NCBI RefSeq assembly: GCF_000714715.1
Contig: NZ_JMFO01000017.1
Span: forward strand, 1 to 64,000
Length of the DNA stretch: 64,000 nucleotides
DNA from: Candidatus Magnetobacterium casense
GTDB lineage: Bacteria > Nitrospirota > Thermodesulfovibrionia > Thermodesulfovibrionales > Magnetobacteriaceae
Reading direction: 5' to 3'
Part shown: positions 25,000-32,377 of the stretch, one piece after another
Layout: each line of letters starts with the position of its first letter
Position numbering within the stretch: the stretch's first letter is position 1
Notes under the pieces: generated by a model
What the model was told of the DNA's origin: nothing
What the model saw: only the letters and a program-made list of their open reading frames with translations
Databases searched by the model: none
Translations under genes and position numbers: made by a program

Positions 25000-25082
25000 G
25001 TTGTTTCAAAAATCAGACAATCACATCAGAAAATATGACAAATTGCAAATACTTGTCATCCCTTGACAAAAGTTGGTGTAAT

Positions 25083-25117
25083 CTGTCATAAAATAACTGT
25101 AATGAAACTTATGACAG
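25083..25117 (+). promoter_or_regulatory. Inverted repeat before the moeA-like/moaA operon
   Basis: CTGTCATAA (25083-25091) and TTATGACAG (25109-25117) are perfect 9-base inverted repeats separated by 17 bases, just before the AAGGAG of the moeA-like gene. Additional TGACA/TGTCA motifs lie at 25035-25070, including a TTGACA. It may be an operator or an RNA hairpin that modulates translation; it does not resemble the Moco riboswitch that I know. Confidence 0.5.
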
Positions 25118-25129
25118 CAAGGAGCTTAC

Positions 25130-26239
25130 ATGTGTGAAAACGATAATATGCTTGGGCTGGCACTGAGCGGGGGGTTGCCAACCCCTCACCCCCGTAAAGG
25201 TTTTAAGACCTTACCGGTGGAAGATGCCGTGGGCATGATGCTGGCACACGATATCACGGAGATAAGACAGGGGGAGTTTAAGGGCAGGGCGTTTAAGAAG
25301 GGACACATCATCACGGCTGATGACATTGAACACCTCAAGAGACTCGGCAAAAACAACATATACCTGCTGGAAATAGACGATGATTCCATGCACGAAAACG
25401 ATGCGGCCTTTGCGTTGGCTCGTTCGCTGGTCGGCAGTGGTGTAGAGATCGAGGGGCAACCTTCGGAGGGCAAACTAAACCTCCTGGCAGCACACAATGG
25501 TCTGCTCAAAGTAGATAAAGATGCCCTGTATAAGTTTAACCTCGTGGGCGAGGTGATGTGCGCCACGCTGCATACAAACACGGTCGTCACAAAGGGACAG
25601 ATCGTTGGCGGTGTCAGGGCCATTCCGCTGGTGGTCAAAAAGGAGGTTGTCCAGCGGGCAGTCTCTGCCGCCAAGGACGCAAACGGTTGTCTGCAGGTCA
25701 GGGAGATTCGCAAGGCCAGAGCCGGCGTGGTCATCACCGGCAGCGAGGTCTATACCGGCAAGATAGAGGACAAGTTCCTGCCAGTGGTGCAGACCAAGAT
25801 AGCACGCTTTGAGGGCGAGATCATAGGCTCCCATTTGGCTCCCGATGATGCAGCATTCATTGTACAGAGGCTCAGGGGACTCATCGAAGCAGGGGCAGAC
25901 CTACTGATAATCACCGGGGGGTTGTCGGTAGACCCCGATGACGTTACGCGCCTTGCCGTCAATATGCTTGGCGTTACGGAGATGCACTACGGGGCAGCGG
26001 TGCTTCCCGGGTCGATGTTTCTGGTTGCCTACATGGAGGGTGCAGCGGGGGCAACCATCCCCATCCTCTGTATACCGGCCTGCGGAATGTATCACGGGAT
26101 AACTATCTTTGACCTGGTGCTTCCACGTGTTCTGGCCGGAGACCACATCGGTAGAGAGGAACTGGCGGAGATGGGACACGGGGGACTGTGCATGCAGTGT
26201 AAGGAATGTCACTATCCCATCTGTCCCTTTGGAAAGTGA
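25130..26239 (+). CDS. MoeA/MogA-like molybdopterin-binding protein with a C-terminal cysteine cluster
   Basis: A 369-residue protein with a MoCF-type molybdopterin-binding domain: ARAGVVITGSEVYTGKIED and ADLLIITGGLSVDPDDVTR are the two hallmark loops. An N-terminal region resembling the MoeA lead-in (EDAVGMMLAHDITEI, FKGRAFKKGHIIT) precedes it. The end carries CMQCKECHYPIC, a C-x2-C-x2-C-x4-C cluster that could bind a metal or Fe-S centre and is not usual in MoeA. It is translationally coupled to moaA. Likely role: molybdenum cofactor assembly or delivery. A good ribosome site (AAGGAG) precedes the ATG. Confidence 0.85.
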   Translation: MCENDNMLGLALSGGLPTPHPRKGFKTLPVEDAVGMMLAHDITEIRQGEFKGRAFKKGHIITADDIEHLKRLGKNNIYLLEIDDDSMHENDAAFALARSLVGSGVEIEGQPSEGKLNLLAAHNGLLKVDKDALYKFNLVGEVMCATLHTNTVVTKGQIVGGVRAIPLVVKKEVVQRAVSAAKDANGCLQVREIRKARAGVVITGSEVYTGKIEDKFLPVVQTKIARFEGEIIGSHLAPDDAAFIVQRLRGLIEAGADLLIITGGLSVDPDDVTRLAVNMLGVTEMHYGAAVLPGSMFLVAYMEGAAGATIPILCIPACGMYHGITIFDLVLPRVLAGDHIGREELAEMGHGGLCMQCKECHYPICPFGK

Positions 26240-27219
26240 CGCCCGTGCAGTTGTGCGACACATATGGCAGGGTCATTGACTATATACGCATATCCATAAC
26301 CGACAGATGCAGTCTGAGGTGCATGTACTGCACCCCAACGAACTCCGCCTCACCCTACGACAGGGCAGAGGTGTTGACGTTTGAGGAGATATTGCGGTTT
26401 GTCCGGGCGGCCTCGGAGCTGGGGGTCAAAAAGATTCGCATCACCGGCGGAGAACCACTAATGCGTCGTGGCCTGCCGGAGCTGATTACGGAGATCAAGG
26501 CCATCGGGGGGATCGTTGACCTCAGCCTCACCACCAACGGACTAATGTTGCCGGAATACGCCCAAAAACTGGCATCTGCCGGCCTGAACAGGGTAAACAT
26601 CAGCCTCGACTCCCTGCTCCCCCAACGCTATGCGCATATAACCGGAGGGGGCAACCTCAAAAAGGTGCTGGATGGCATACAGGCAGCAAAAAATGCCAAC
26701 CTGACGCCCATTAAACTGAACATGGTGCCAATGAAAGGCATAAACGACGACGAAATCGAATCGTTTGCCCGCATGACTCTCACGCAGGATATCCACGTGC
26801 GTTTTATAGAACTCATGCCAACGGTGGTAATCGGTCGGCAGTACAAGGAGATGCTGATCAGCAGCAGTGAAATTCACCAGCGTCTGCAACAAATCTCCCC
26901 CCTGTATCCGGTCAAAATACGCCTCAATGGTCCGGCACGCTACTACAGATTTGAATCTGCCGCCGGTGTCATTGGCATCATCAGCGCCATCACGTGCCAC
27001 TTCTGCCAGGACTGCAACAGAATGAGACTGACAGCCATCGGTAAACTAAAACCGTGTCTGTTCTCAAGTAAACTCATCGACCTCAAGCCATATCTTACAG
27101 AGGACTCATCCCTTGAACAACTCAAGGAACTGATCCGCACCGCAACCGAACTAAAACCCCGTGGCCACAATATCACTGCCACAGAATCCACCCTGGCCAT
27201 GTCTCAGATCGGCGGATAG
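26236..27219 (+). CDS. moaA: GTP 3',8-cyclase MoaA
   Basis: Radical-SAM enzyme that converts GTP to 3',8-cyclo-7,8-dihydro-GTP, the first step of molybdenum cofactor synthesis. The N-terminal 4Fe-4S motif is DRCSLRCMYC; the GGEPL SAM-binding motif and TTNG follow; the C-terminal GTP-binding cluster is CHFCQDCNRMRLTAIGKLKPC. The GTG at 26236 is chosen because it forms a GTGA overlap with the stop of the preceding gene; an ATG 30 bases upstream adds residues not expected in MoaA. The C-terminus ends without the usual GG tail (SQIGG is close). moaC begins at 63853, far away. Confidence 0.95.
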   Translation: MTPVQLCDTYGRVIDYIRISITDRCSLRCMYCTPTNSASPYDRAEVLTFEEILRFVRAASELGVKKIRITGGEPLMRRGLPELITEIKAIGGIVDLSLTTNGLMLPEYAQKLASAGLNRVNISLDSLLPQRYAHITGGGNLKKVLDGIQAAKNANLTPIKLNMVPMKGINDDEIESFARMTLTQDIHVRFIELMPTVVIGRQYKEMLISSSEIHQRLQQISPLYPVKIRLNGPARYYRFESAAGVIGIISAITCHFCQDCNRMRLTAIGKLKPCLFSSKLIDLKPYLTEDSSLEQLKELIRTATELKPRGHNITATESTLAMSQIGG

Positions 27220-27310
27220 GGGAGAAATAAAGTTGCAAGGTATCCTCTTTAAAAAACATCTTGCTTTAAAAAATCCTGTGATGATTATGTATAGCACGGT
27301 TCAAAAAAAA

Positions 27311-27384
27311 AGAAAGGGGCGGCTCCGCTTCTTGGCGCTCCAGGTCGCACCCGCCCCGGCCAGAAAGAAGTCCCCTTGACCCCA
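27311..27384 (-). repeat. GC-rich spacer repeat, copy B
   Basis: Minus-orientation copy of the repeat family (AAAGGGGCGGCTCCGC through TCCCCTTGACCCC) with a variant middle (GCGCTCCAGGTCGC). Located after moaA, where the T-run side would favour termination of rightward transcription. Confidence 0.8.
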
Positions 27385-27436
27385 TAAATCTTAACCTTCT
27401 ATCATCACAGAAATATTTACAGTAACAAATAAACTG

Positions 27437-27466
27437 TTGCATATTTTGTTTATTCTGGTCTATAAT
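27437..27466 (+). promoter_or_regulatory. Promoter of the FAD oxidoreductase gene, near-leaderless
   Basis: TTGCAT (27437-27442), 18 bases, TATAAT (27461-27466). The ATG at 27476 is only nine bases beyond the -10, and there is no Shine-Dalgarno. Confidence 0.6.
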
Positions 27467-27475
27467 ACTTGCTGA

Positions 27476-28915
27476 ATGAACTCCATAAACTACGAGTGTT
27501 GCATCATAGGAGCAGGGCCGGCGGGGCTAGGGACGGCGATTGAACTGACCAGGGGCGGTGTAAAGGACATACTCATTGTAGATAAGGGCCACAAAGTGGG
27601 TGGACTCTCCAGGACGGATATCTATGGTGGAGCGAGGTTTGATATAGGTCCTCACAGGTTTTTTACAAGAAACCAGGAGATCAACGCCCTCTGGCACAAC
27701 ACCCTTGGGGCTGACTTCAGGGCAGTAGACAGGATAACCCGCATACACTACAAGGACAAGTTCTTCAACTATCCCATAAAGGCCCTCGACGTACTGACAA
27801 AACTTGGGGTCGTGGAGTCGGCAATGGCACTGGGGTCGTTTGCCGCTTCAAGGTTCAATGGCAATGAACGCCTGGAATCCTTCGAGGACTGGATAACACA
27901 GAAGTTTGGGCGAAAGTTGTATGAAACCTTCTTTAAAACCTATACGGAGAAGGTCTGGGGTATCCCGTGTGATCAGATAAGTGCGCAGTGGGCGGCACAA
28001 CGGATAAAGGGGCTAGACGTGTTTGAGATTATCAAGAGGGCATTGTCTTGGGGTTCCCGGACGTCGCCCAAGACACTTGTGGAGCGGTTTGACTATCCTA
28101 TTCTTGGTGCCGGTCAGATGTATGAGGCCATGTGTGAGGGCGTTGTTGCCCGTGGCGTGGATGTCTTGTTGTCAACCGGGGTTGTGTCGTTTAATCGTCG
28201 GCAGGACGTGGTAGACTCGATAGACATTATCACGGCAGAGGGGCAGAGGCAGCGGATTTCGGCCAGACATTTTTTCAGCTCTGCCGCCCTGACGCATTTC
28301 TTCCGCCTCCTTGACCCCAAGGATGAACACCTGGACTATGCAACGGTGGATGCCCTGTATTATCGTGACCACATAACCGTCAACATCCTGCTCGATGAGA
28401 CCGGTGTCTTTCCTGACCAGTGGGTATACATACACTCGCCTGATGTGAAGGTGGCGCGGATTGCCAACTACAACAACTTTTCACCGGAGATGGTCAGAGA
28501 CAAGGGCATGACGGCCCTCAGTGCGGAGTACTTCGTGTTTCAGCACGAGTCCCTATGGAGGTTGTCAGATGACGAAATAAGAGAGATGGCCGCAGATGAG
28601 TTGCAGCACCTGGGGCTTATCAGGAAAGAGCGGGTTGTAAACTCGTGGGTTGTGCGTGAGACCGAGGCCTATCCGACGTATTATATCAACTTTGAAGGGG
28701 CCTACGATGCCGTAAAGGCACGTACGGACACATACATCAACTTCTCTCCGATTGGGCGTGGCGGACTGTACAAGTACAACAACCAAGACCATTCGATCTT
28801 GAGCGGCATACTGGCCGCCCGCAATTACCTGAAACTGCCCGGAACGCCATACCGCATCTGGGATATTAACATAGATGCCCAGTACCATGAAGGCGGCAAA
28901 AGGGTAGTCCTGTAG
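27476..28915 (+). CDS. FAD-dependent oxidoreductase of the UDP-galactopyranose-mutase/amine-oxidase type
   Basis: A 479-residue flavoprotein. The dinucleotide-binding motif CCIIGAGPAGLGTAIEL is at the N-terminus, followed by VDKGHKVGGLSRT and FDIGPHRFFTRNQEI, which I know from sugar-modifying or protoporphyrinogen-oxidase-like FAD enzymes; the C-terminal FAD contact region is INFSPIGRGGLYKYNNQDHSI. The reaction is uncertain; members often sit in polysaccharide clusters. The final codons and the TAG stop are supplied by the left terminal repeat of a MITE starting at 28904, so the natural C-terminus may have been altered by the insertion. No Shine-Dalgarno; probably leaderless. Confidence 0.8.
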   Translation: MNSINYECCIIGAGPAGLGTAIELTRGGVKDILIVDKGHKVGGLSRTDIYGGARFDIGPHRFFTRNQEINALWHNTLGADFRAVDRITRIHYKDKFFNYPIKALDVLTKLGVVESAMALGSFAASRFNGNERLESFEDWITQKFGRKLYETFFKTYTEKVWGIPCDQISAQWAAQRIKGLDVFEIIKRALSWGSRTSPKTLVERFDYPILGAGQMYEAMCEGVVARGVDVLLSTGVVSFNRRQDVVDSIDIITAEGQRQRISARHFFSSAALTHFFRLLDPKDEHLDYATVDALYYRDHITVNILLDETGVFPDQWVYIHSPDVKVARIANYNNFSPEMVRDKGMTALSAEYFVFQHESLWRLSDDEIREMAADELQHLGLIRKERVVNSWVVRETEAYPTYYINFEGAYDAVKARTDTYINFSPIGRGGLYKYNNQDHSILSGILAARNYLKLPGTPYRIWDINIDAQYHEGGKRVVL

Positions 28916-29146
28916 AGGTAGTGATACTATCCTTTGATGGTTTTTCCTAATCAGGCATTTAATGCTGTTTTTAAAGATGGATTCCCACTTTCGTAGGAAT
29001 GACAGGGAATGGCTTTTTTAGCTCGTCTATGTCATTCCTGCGTAAGCAGGAATCCAGAAGTGCAAAGGGCAGGTGATGTTCATTTTCATGGACTATTGAA
29101 TAATGAGGGTTTAGTCTACATGCATCACTACTTGTTCAGGACTACC
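28904..29146. mobile_element. MITE copy 1 (about 240 bp)
   Basis: Begins GTAGTCCTGTAGAGG and ends with the imperfect inverse ending CAGGACTAC. Its interior is the same as 61079-61320 in the opposite orientation. It has no coding capacity. It contributes the stop codon of the upstream flavoprotein and ends 60 bases before lptD. An internal inverted repeat (ATTCCCACTTTCGTAGGAATGAC / GTCATTCCTGCGTAAGCAGGAAT region) can fold. No target duplication is visible here, suggesting an older insertion or a recombined end. Confidence 0.8.
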
Positions 29147-29205
29147 AGATTTTTAATTGCCCTCCTTCTTTTCTTGAGCACAGAAATGTTACAATTACCA
29201 CTGTA

Positions 29206-31224
29206 ATGTTAAGACAGACAATCACTTTAATACTGACGGTGGTGTGTTTTTTCGCATTTGCTGCAATAGCTGTCGGTAGCGATAACGTCGCCGGTGGCAA
29301 TCACGCCGGCAACGACAGCTCCGCACTGGCAATAAAGGCCGATTCGCTGGAGTACAACAGCAAGGAAAAGATATACTACCTCAAGGGCAACGCATCGCTG
29401 CTCAAGGGGGCATCCTTTGTCTCTGCCGACTATATAGAGTTCCACGAGGAGCAATCCATCGCCGTGGCAAAGGGCAGCGTCTACTACGACGATAACGAAA
29501 TAACCATCCGTGCTCGTTCGGCGGTGCTCAATACCGTAAAGAAGACCGGTTCGCTTATACAGGCGTCGGTGTTCGTAAAAAATGGCAACTACCACGTCAC
29601 GGGGGAGTATCTCATAAAGTTGAGCGACATGGAATACAGGATACAAAACGCAAACATCACCACCTGCGACTCGATCCCCTGGGACTGGTGCATATACGCA
29701 CAGGAGGCCGAAATCGAAGTCGATGAACAGATCAGGGCAACCGGGGTGATCGGCAAGATCGCCGACCGGTCGGTCTTATATACGCCGGTGTTTTCTGCTG
29801 CATTAAGACGCAAGACGGGGTTTCTGATCCCCGGCCTGGGATTCCACAGCGACAAGGGGACCTATGTGAGCATCCCATTTTACTGGGTACTCTCAGAAAA
29901 CCGGGACATGACGATAGTGGCCGAAAATCTCACCCGCAGGGGCCTGGCAGAGGGCGTTGAATACCGCTACGTGGAACCCGGCGGGATACAAGGCACCTGG
30001 TGGGTGTATCACCAGCACGACAAGGTCGTAGGTAAGGACTATGTCATGGTCAAGGGTACACACACGCAGGAGACAAACAACGGCATGTCCGCATTTTTCA
30101 ACGTAAACTACCTCAACGAAAGCGACTATTACAAACAGTACAGCCCACACTTCCAGTTGAGTATCCAGCGATTTCTGGAGTCAACGGCCGAGGCGTCCTA
30201 CTCCACCGACAAATACCGTGCCTACGTCCTCAGTCAGTACTTTACGGATTTGCAATACAAGACCGGCCTGACATCACAAAAGCTGCCGGAGTTGGGATTA
30301 TCCCTGCACCCCACAGACCTGTGGCAGTCGGATGTGATTCCCGGCAGGTTTTCCGTGACGTCGTCTGTGGCGAACTTCACGTCGGATGACGGAATCAAGG
30401 GACAACGCCTCTATGTCTCCCCCCGGCTCTACAGCTCCACGGGTGATACGGTCAGATTTGTGCAGAACGGTGCCATGAGGGCCGACGTGTATTCACTATC
30501 GGGGGCGTTGCCGACACCAGACAACCTCTCTGTGACCGCTCTGTCAGACAGACACGTCCAGGGTGCTGCTCTGATCTACAACGCCGAGGTCAACACCTCA
30601 CTCATAAGGCACTACCCGTCCTTTACGCACGTCCTTGAACCCGCCATCGGGTATCTATACGTCTCCGACGGCCCGCGCATGGCAGAACTGGATGCCTTTG
30701 AGGACTTCAACAAGACATCGGAACTGGGCATATCCCTCATGAACTACTTCAGGGTTGACAACGGCACGTCGCTCTACCTCAAGGTGTCAGAGCCGTACTA
30801 CACGGCAAAGTCCACCGAACAGTTTGGTCCGTTGAAGCTGCAGGCACGCCTTGAATCCGCCGTAACTCTAAAGGCAGACACCACCTACGACTTCTACAAG
30901 GACACCATAAAGACGGCTAACTCGGAGGTCGGAGTCAACATAGCCAAGACAGCCCTCTTTGTCGGCGAACGGTATAACAAGGACAAATCCACACTCTTTC
31001 TCACCGGCGGTGTCGGCTACAACATCACGGATAGTCTCAGAATAAGCACCAGAACCTGGTACGATACCAAGGGCGATGGCCTGAGAAACCTGACGCTCGA
31101 CCTCCTGTACTCAAAGCAGTGCTGGGGGATTGACGTCCTCTACAGCAAGACACACGACCGATACACCGTGTACTTCTTTATCGAACTGAAGGGGCTTGGA
31201 AAATACAAGTTCTTTGGAGTGTAA
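29206..31224 (+). CDS. lptD: LPS assembly outer-membrane protein LptD
   Basis: Inserts lipopolysaccharide into the outer leaflet of the outer membrane with LptE. The 672-residue protein starts with a signal peptide (ITLILTVVCFFAFAAIAVG). The periplasmic OstA-like jellyroll follows (IKADSLEYNSKEKIYYLKGNA), with the cysteine pair of NITTCDSIPWDWCIY matching the conserved C/W element at the jellyroll-barrel boundary, and then a long beta-barrel rich in alternating aromatics ending KYKFFGV. It is slightly short but complete. A TACAAT hexamer ten bases before the ATG and the lack of a Shine-Dalgarno suggest a short leader. Confidence 0.93.
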   Translation: MLRQTITLILTVVCFFAFAAIAVGSDNVAGGNHAGNDSSALAIKADSLEYNSKEKIYYLKGNASLLKGASFVSADYIEFHEEQSIAVAKGSVYYDDNEITIRARSAVLNTVKKTGSLIQASVFVKNGNYHVTGEYLIKLSDMEYRIQNANITTCDSIPWDWCIYAQEAEIEVDEQIRATGVIGKIADRSVLYTPVFSAALRRKTGFLIPGLGFHSDKGTYVSIPFYWVLSENRDMTIVAENLTRRGLAEGVEYRYVEPGGIQGTWWVYHQHDKVVGKDYVMVKGTHTQETNNGMSAFFNVNYLNESDYYKQYSPHFQLSIQRFLESTAEASYSTDKYRAYVLSQYFTDLQYKTGLTSQKLPELGLSLHPTDLWQSDVIPGRFSVTSSVANFTSDDGIKGQRLYVSPRLYSSTGDTVRFVQNGAMRADVYSLSGALPTPDNLSVTALSDRHVQGAALIYNAEVNTSLIRHYPSFTHVLEPAIGYLYVSDGPRMAELDAFEDFNKTSELGISLMNYFRVDNGTSLYLKVSEPYYTAKSTEQFGPLKLQARLESAVTLKADTTYDFYKDTIKTANSEVGVNIAKTALFVGERYNKDKSTLFLTGGVGYNITDSLRISTRTWYDTKGDGLRNLTLDLLYSKQCWGIDVLYSKTHDRYTVYFFIELKGLGKYKFFGV

Positions 31225-31448
31225 GCGGTTTTTGGGTAGTACTCCAGTCCGTTCCCCTTTTGAGTACATTTCTCCCCAAATGGGGAGAGCGTAACTCTCC
31301 GAGGTTGTACACATCCCTTTTACATTGAGCAGTTCTACCCTGGCAAGAAAGTTGCAATAGCCTGTATATCAATTGCAGCAACACTGCAAGAGACAAAAGC
31401 AGAAAACTCTAACGAATATAAGAAACCTAACAAAGGAGGTGACAACGA
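31225..31448. other. Spacer after lptD with two nested hairpins
   Basis: CTCCCCAAATGGGGAG (31271-31286) and the overlapping GGAGAGCGTAACTCTCC (31282-31298) can form alternative hairpins; no T-run follows. The rest leads to the AAGGAGGTG site of the next small gene. Confidence 0.5.
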
Positions 31449-31673
31449 ATGAAGAAGTTTTTAGCGTTAATGGCAGCAGTAGCACTTAGTCTTTCTCTGA
31501 GCTTGGTTGGCTTTGCAGAGGAGGCGCCAGCCCCGGCAGCTCCGGACGCACCAGCAATGGAGAAGCCTGCAAAGAAGCCTGCAAAGAAACACAAGGTAAA
31601 AAAGGCAAAGAAAGCAGCGGCAGATGCACCAGCGGCAGATGCACCAGCAGCACCAGCAGATGCACCTAAATAA
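31449..31673 (+). CDS. Small exported Ala/Pro/Lys-rich protein
   Basis: A 74-residue protein with a clear signal peptide (KKFLALMAAVALSLSLSLVGFAEE) and a low-complexity mature part of Ala, Pro and Lys (PAKKPAKKHKVKKAKKA then ADAPAADAPAAPADAPK). Preceded by the very strong ribosome site AAAGGAGGTG. The cationic mature peptide would sit in the periplasm; binding to LPS, peptidoglycan or nucleic acid is possible but not shown. It is followed by a decayed relative at 31705 and a similar gene at 31951. Confidence 0.8.
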   Translation: MKKFLALMAAVALSLSLSLVGFAEEAPAPAAPDAPAMEKPAKKPAKKHKVKKAKKAAADAPAADAPAAPADAPK

Positions 31674-31704
31674 ATTGCCCGAGCATGTGCGGAGAATATA
31701 ACTC

Positions 31705-31797
31705 ATGAGTCAGTTTTTAGCGTTAGTTGCAGCGGTGGCTTTTACTCTGACCTTGACGGTGATGGGGTTTGCATCCGTGCCCGCAACACAGAAGTGA
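31705..31797 (+). pseudogene. Decayed paralogue of the small exported protein
   Basis: Thirty codons (MSQFLALVAAVAFTLTLTVMGF...) align to the signal peptide of the gene at 31449, then end at TGA 31795. The mature part is lost. Downstream bases (GGCGAAGAAGAAGCACAAGAAA) still look like Lys-rich coding sequence out of frame. Confidence 0.55.
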
Positions 31798-31950
31798 TAG
31801 TATAAGGTTAAGCCGGTACATGCAACAGAGATATGGCGAAGAAGAAGCACAAGAAAACAGCTTCCACAGTAACCAGCGTGGAAGAAAACGGATAACTAGA
31901 GATTTTATCTCTATAGTAAACTAACCTTTGGAACAAAAAAAGGAGTGAAC

Positions 31951-32163
31951 ATGAAGAGAATATTTGCAACACTGTTAGCAGTAGTATTTGCCCTAGCACT
32001 TAACACGGCAGTATTTGCCGAGGAGAAGAAAGACGCAGCAGCACCTGCAGCACCTGCAGCAGAGCCGGCTAAGAAAGAAGAGAAGAAAGACGCAAAGAAA
32101 GACGCAAAGCACGGCGAGAAGAAAGAAGAGAAGAAAGAAGAGAAGAAAGAAGAGAAGAAATAA
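31951..32163 (+). CDS. Small exported Lys/Glu-rich protein
   Basis: About 70 residues: signal peptide KRIFATLLAVVFALALNTAVFAEE, then Ala/Pro and a Lys/Glu ladder ending in three tandem KKEE-type units. ATG at 31951 with AGGAG five bases upstream (a GTG two codons earlier is overlapped by the site). Third member of a local family, probably periplasmic. Highly charged helical repeats could bind envelope polymers; the function is unknown. Confidence 0.75.
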   Translation: MKRIFATLLAVVFALALNTAVFAEEKKDAAAPAAPAAEPAKKEEKKDAKKDAKHGEKKEEKKEEKKEEKK

Positions 32164-32308
32164 CCTGTTTCCTCTTCAAGTGCGACCAATATACTGTACG
32201 TAACGACAATGTAGTATAATACGGACATAAAGGACTCATACTCCACCCCTTAACGGATAGGGGTCAAGGGAGCCAGGCAACCTTGAAGGAGAGAGGGGGT
32301 CAATTTTC

Positions 32309-32368
32309 CACAGGGGGAAGGGCAATGCAAGGGAGAGAAATCCCTGACGCAATGCCTTTCCCTCTGTG
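32309..32368 (+). promoter_or_regulatory. Large imperfect stem-loop upstream of glnD
   Basis: CACAGGGGGAAGGGCAATGC (32309-32328) pairs with GCAATGCCTTTCCCTCTGTG (32349-32368), three mismatches in 20; the loop contains AGGGA...TCCCT, extending the stem. It reaches to within 10 bases of the glnD start, so it could control translation. A partial GC-rich repeat (GGGGTCAAGGG, 32270) lies just upstream. Confidence 0.5.
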
Positions 32369-32377
32369 CCAATTTGT

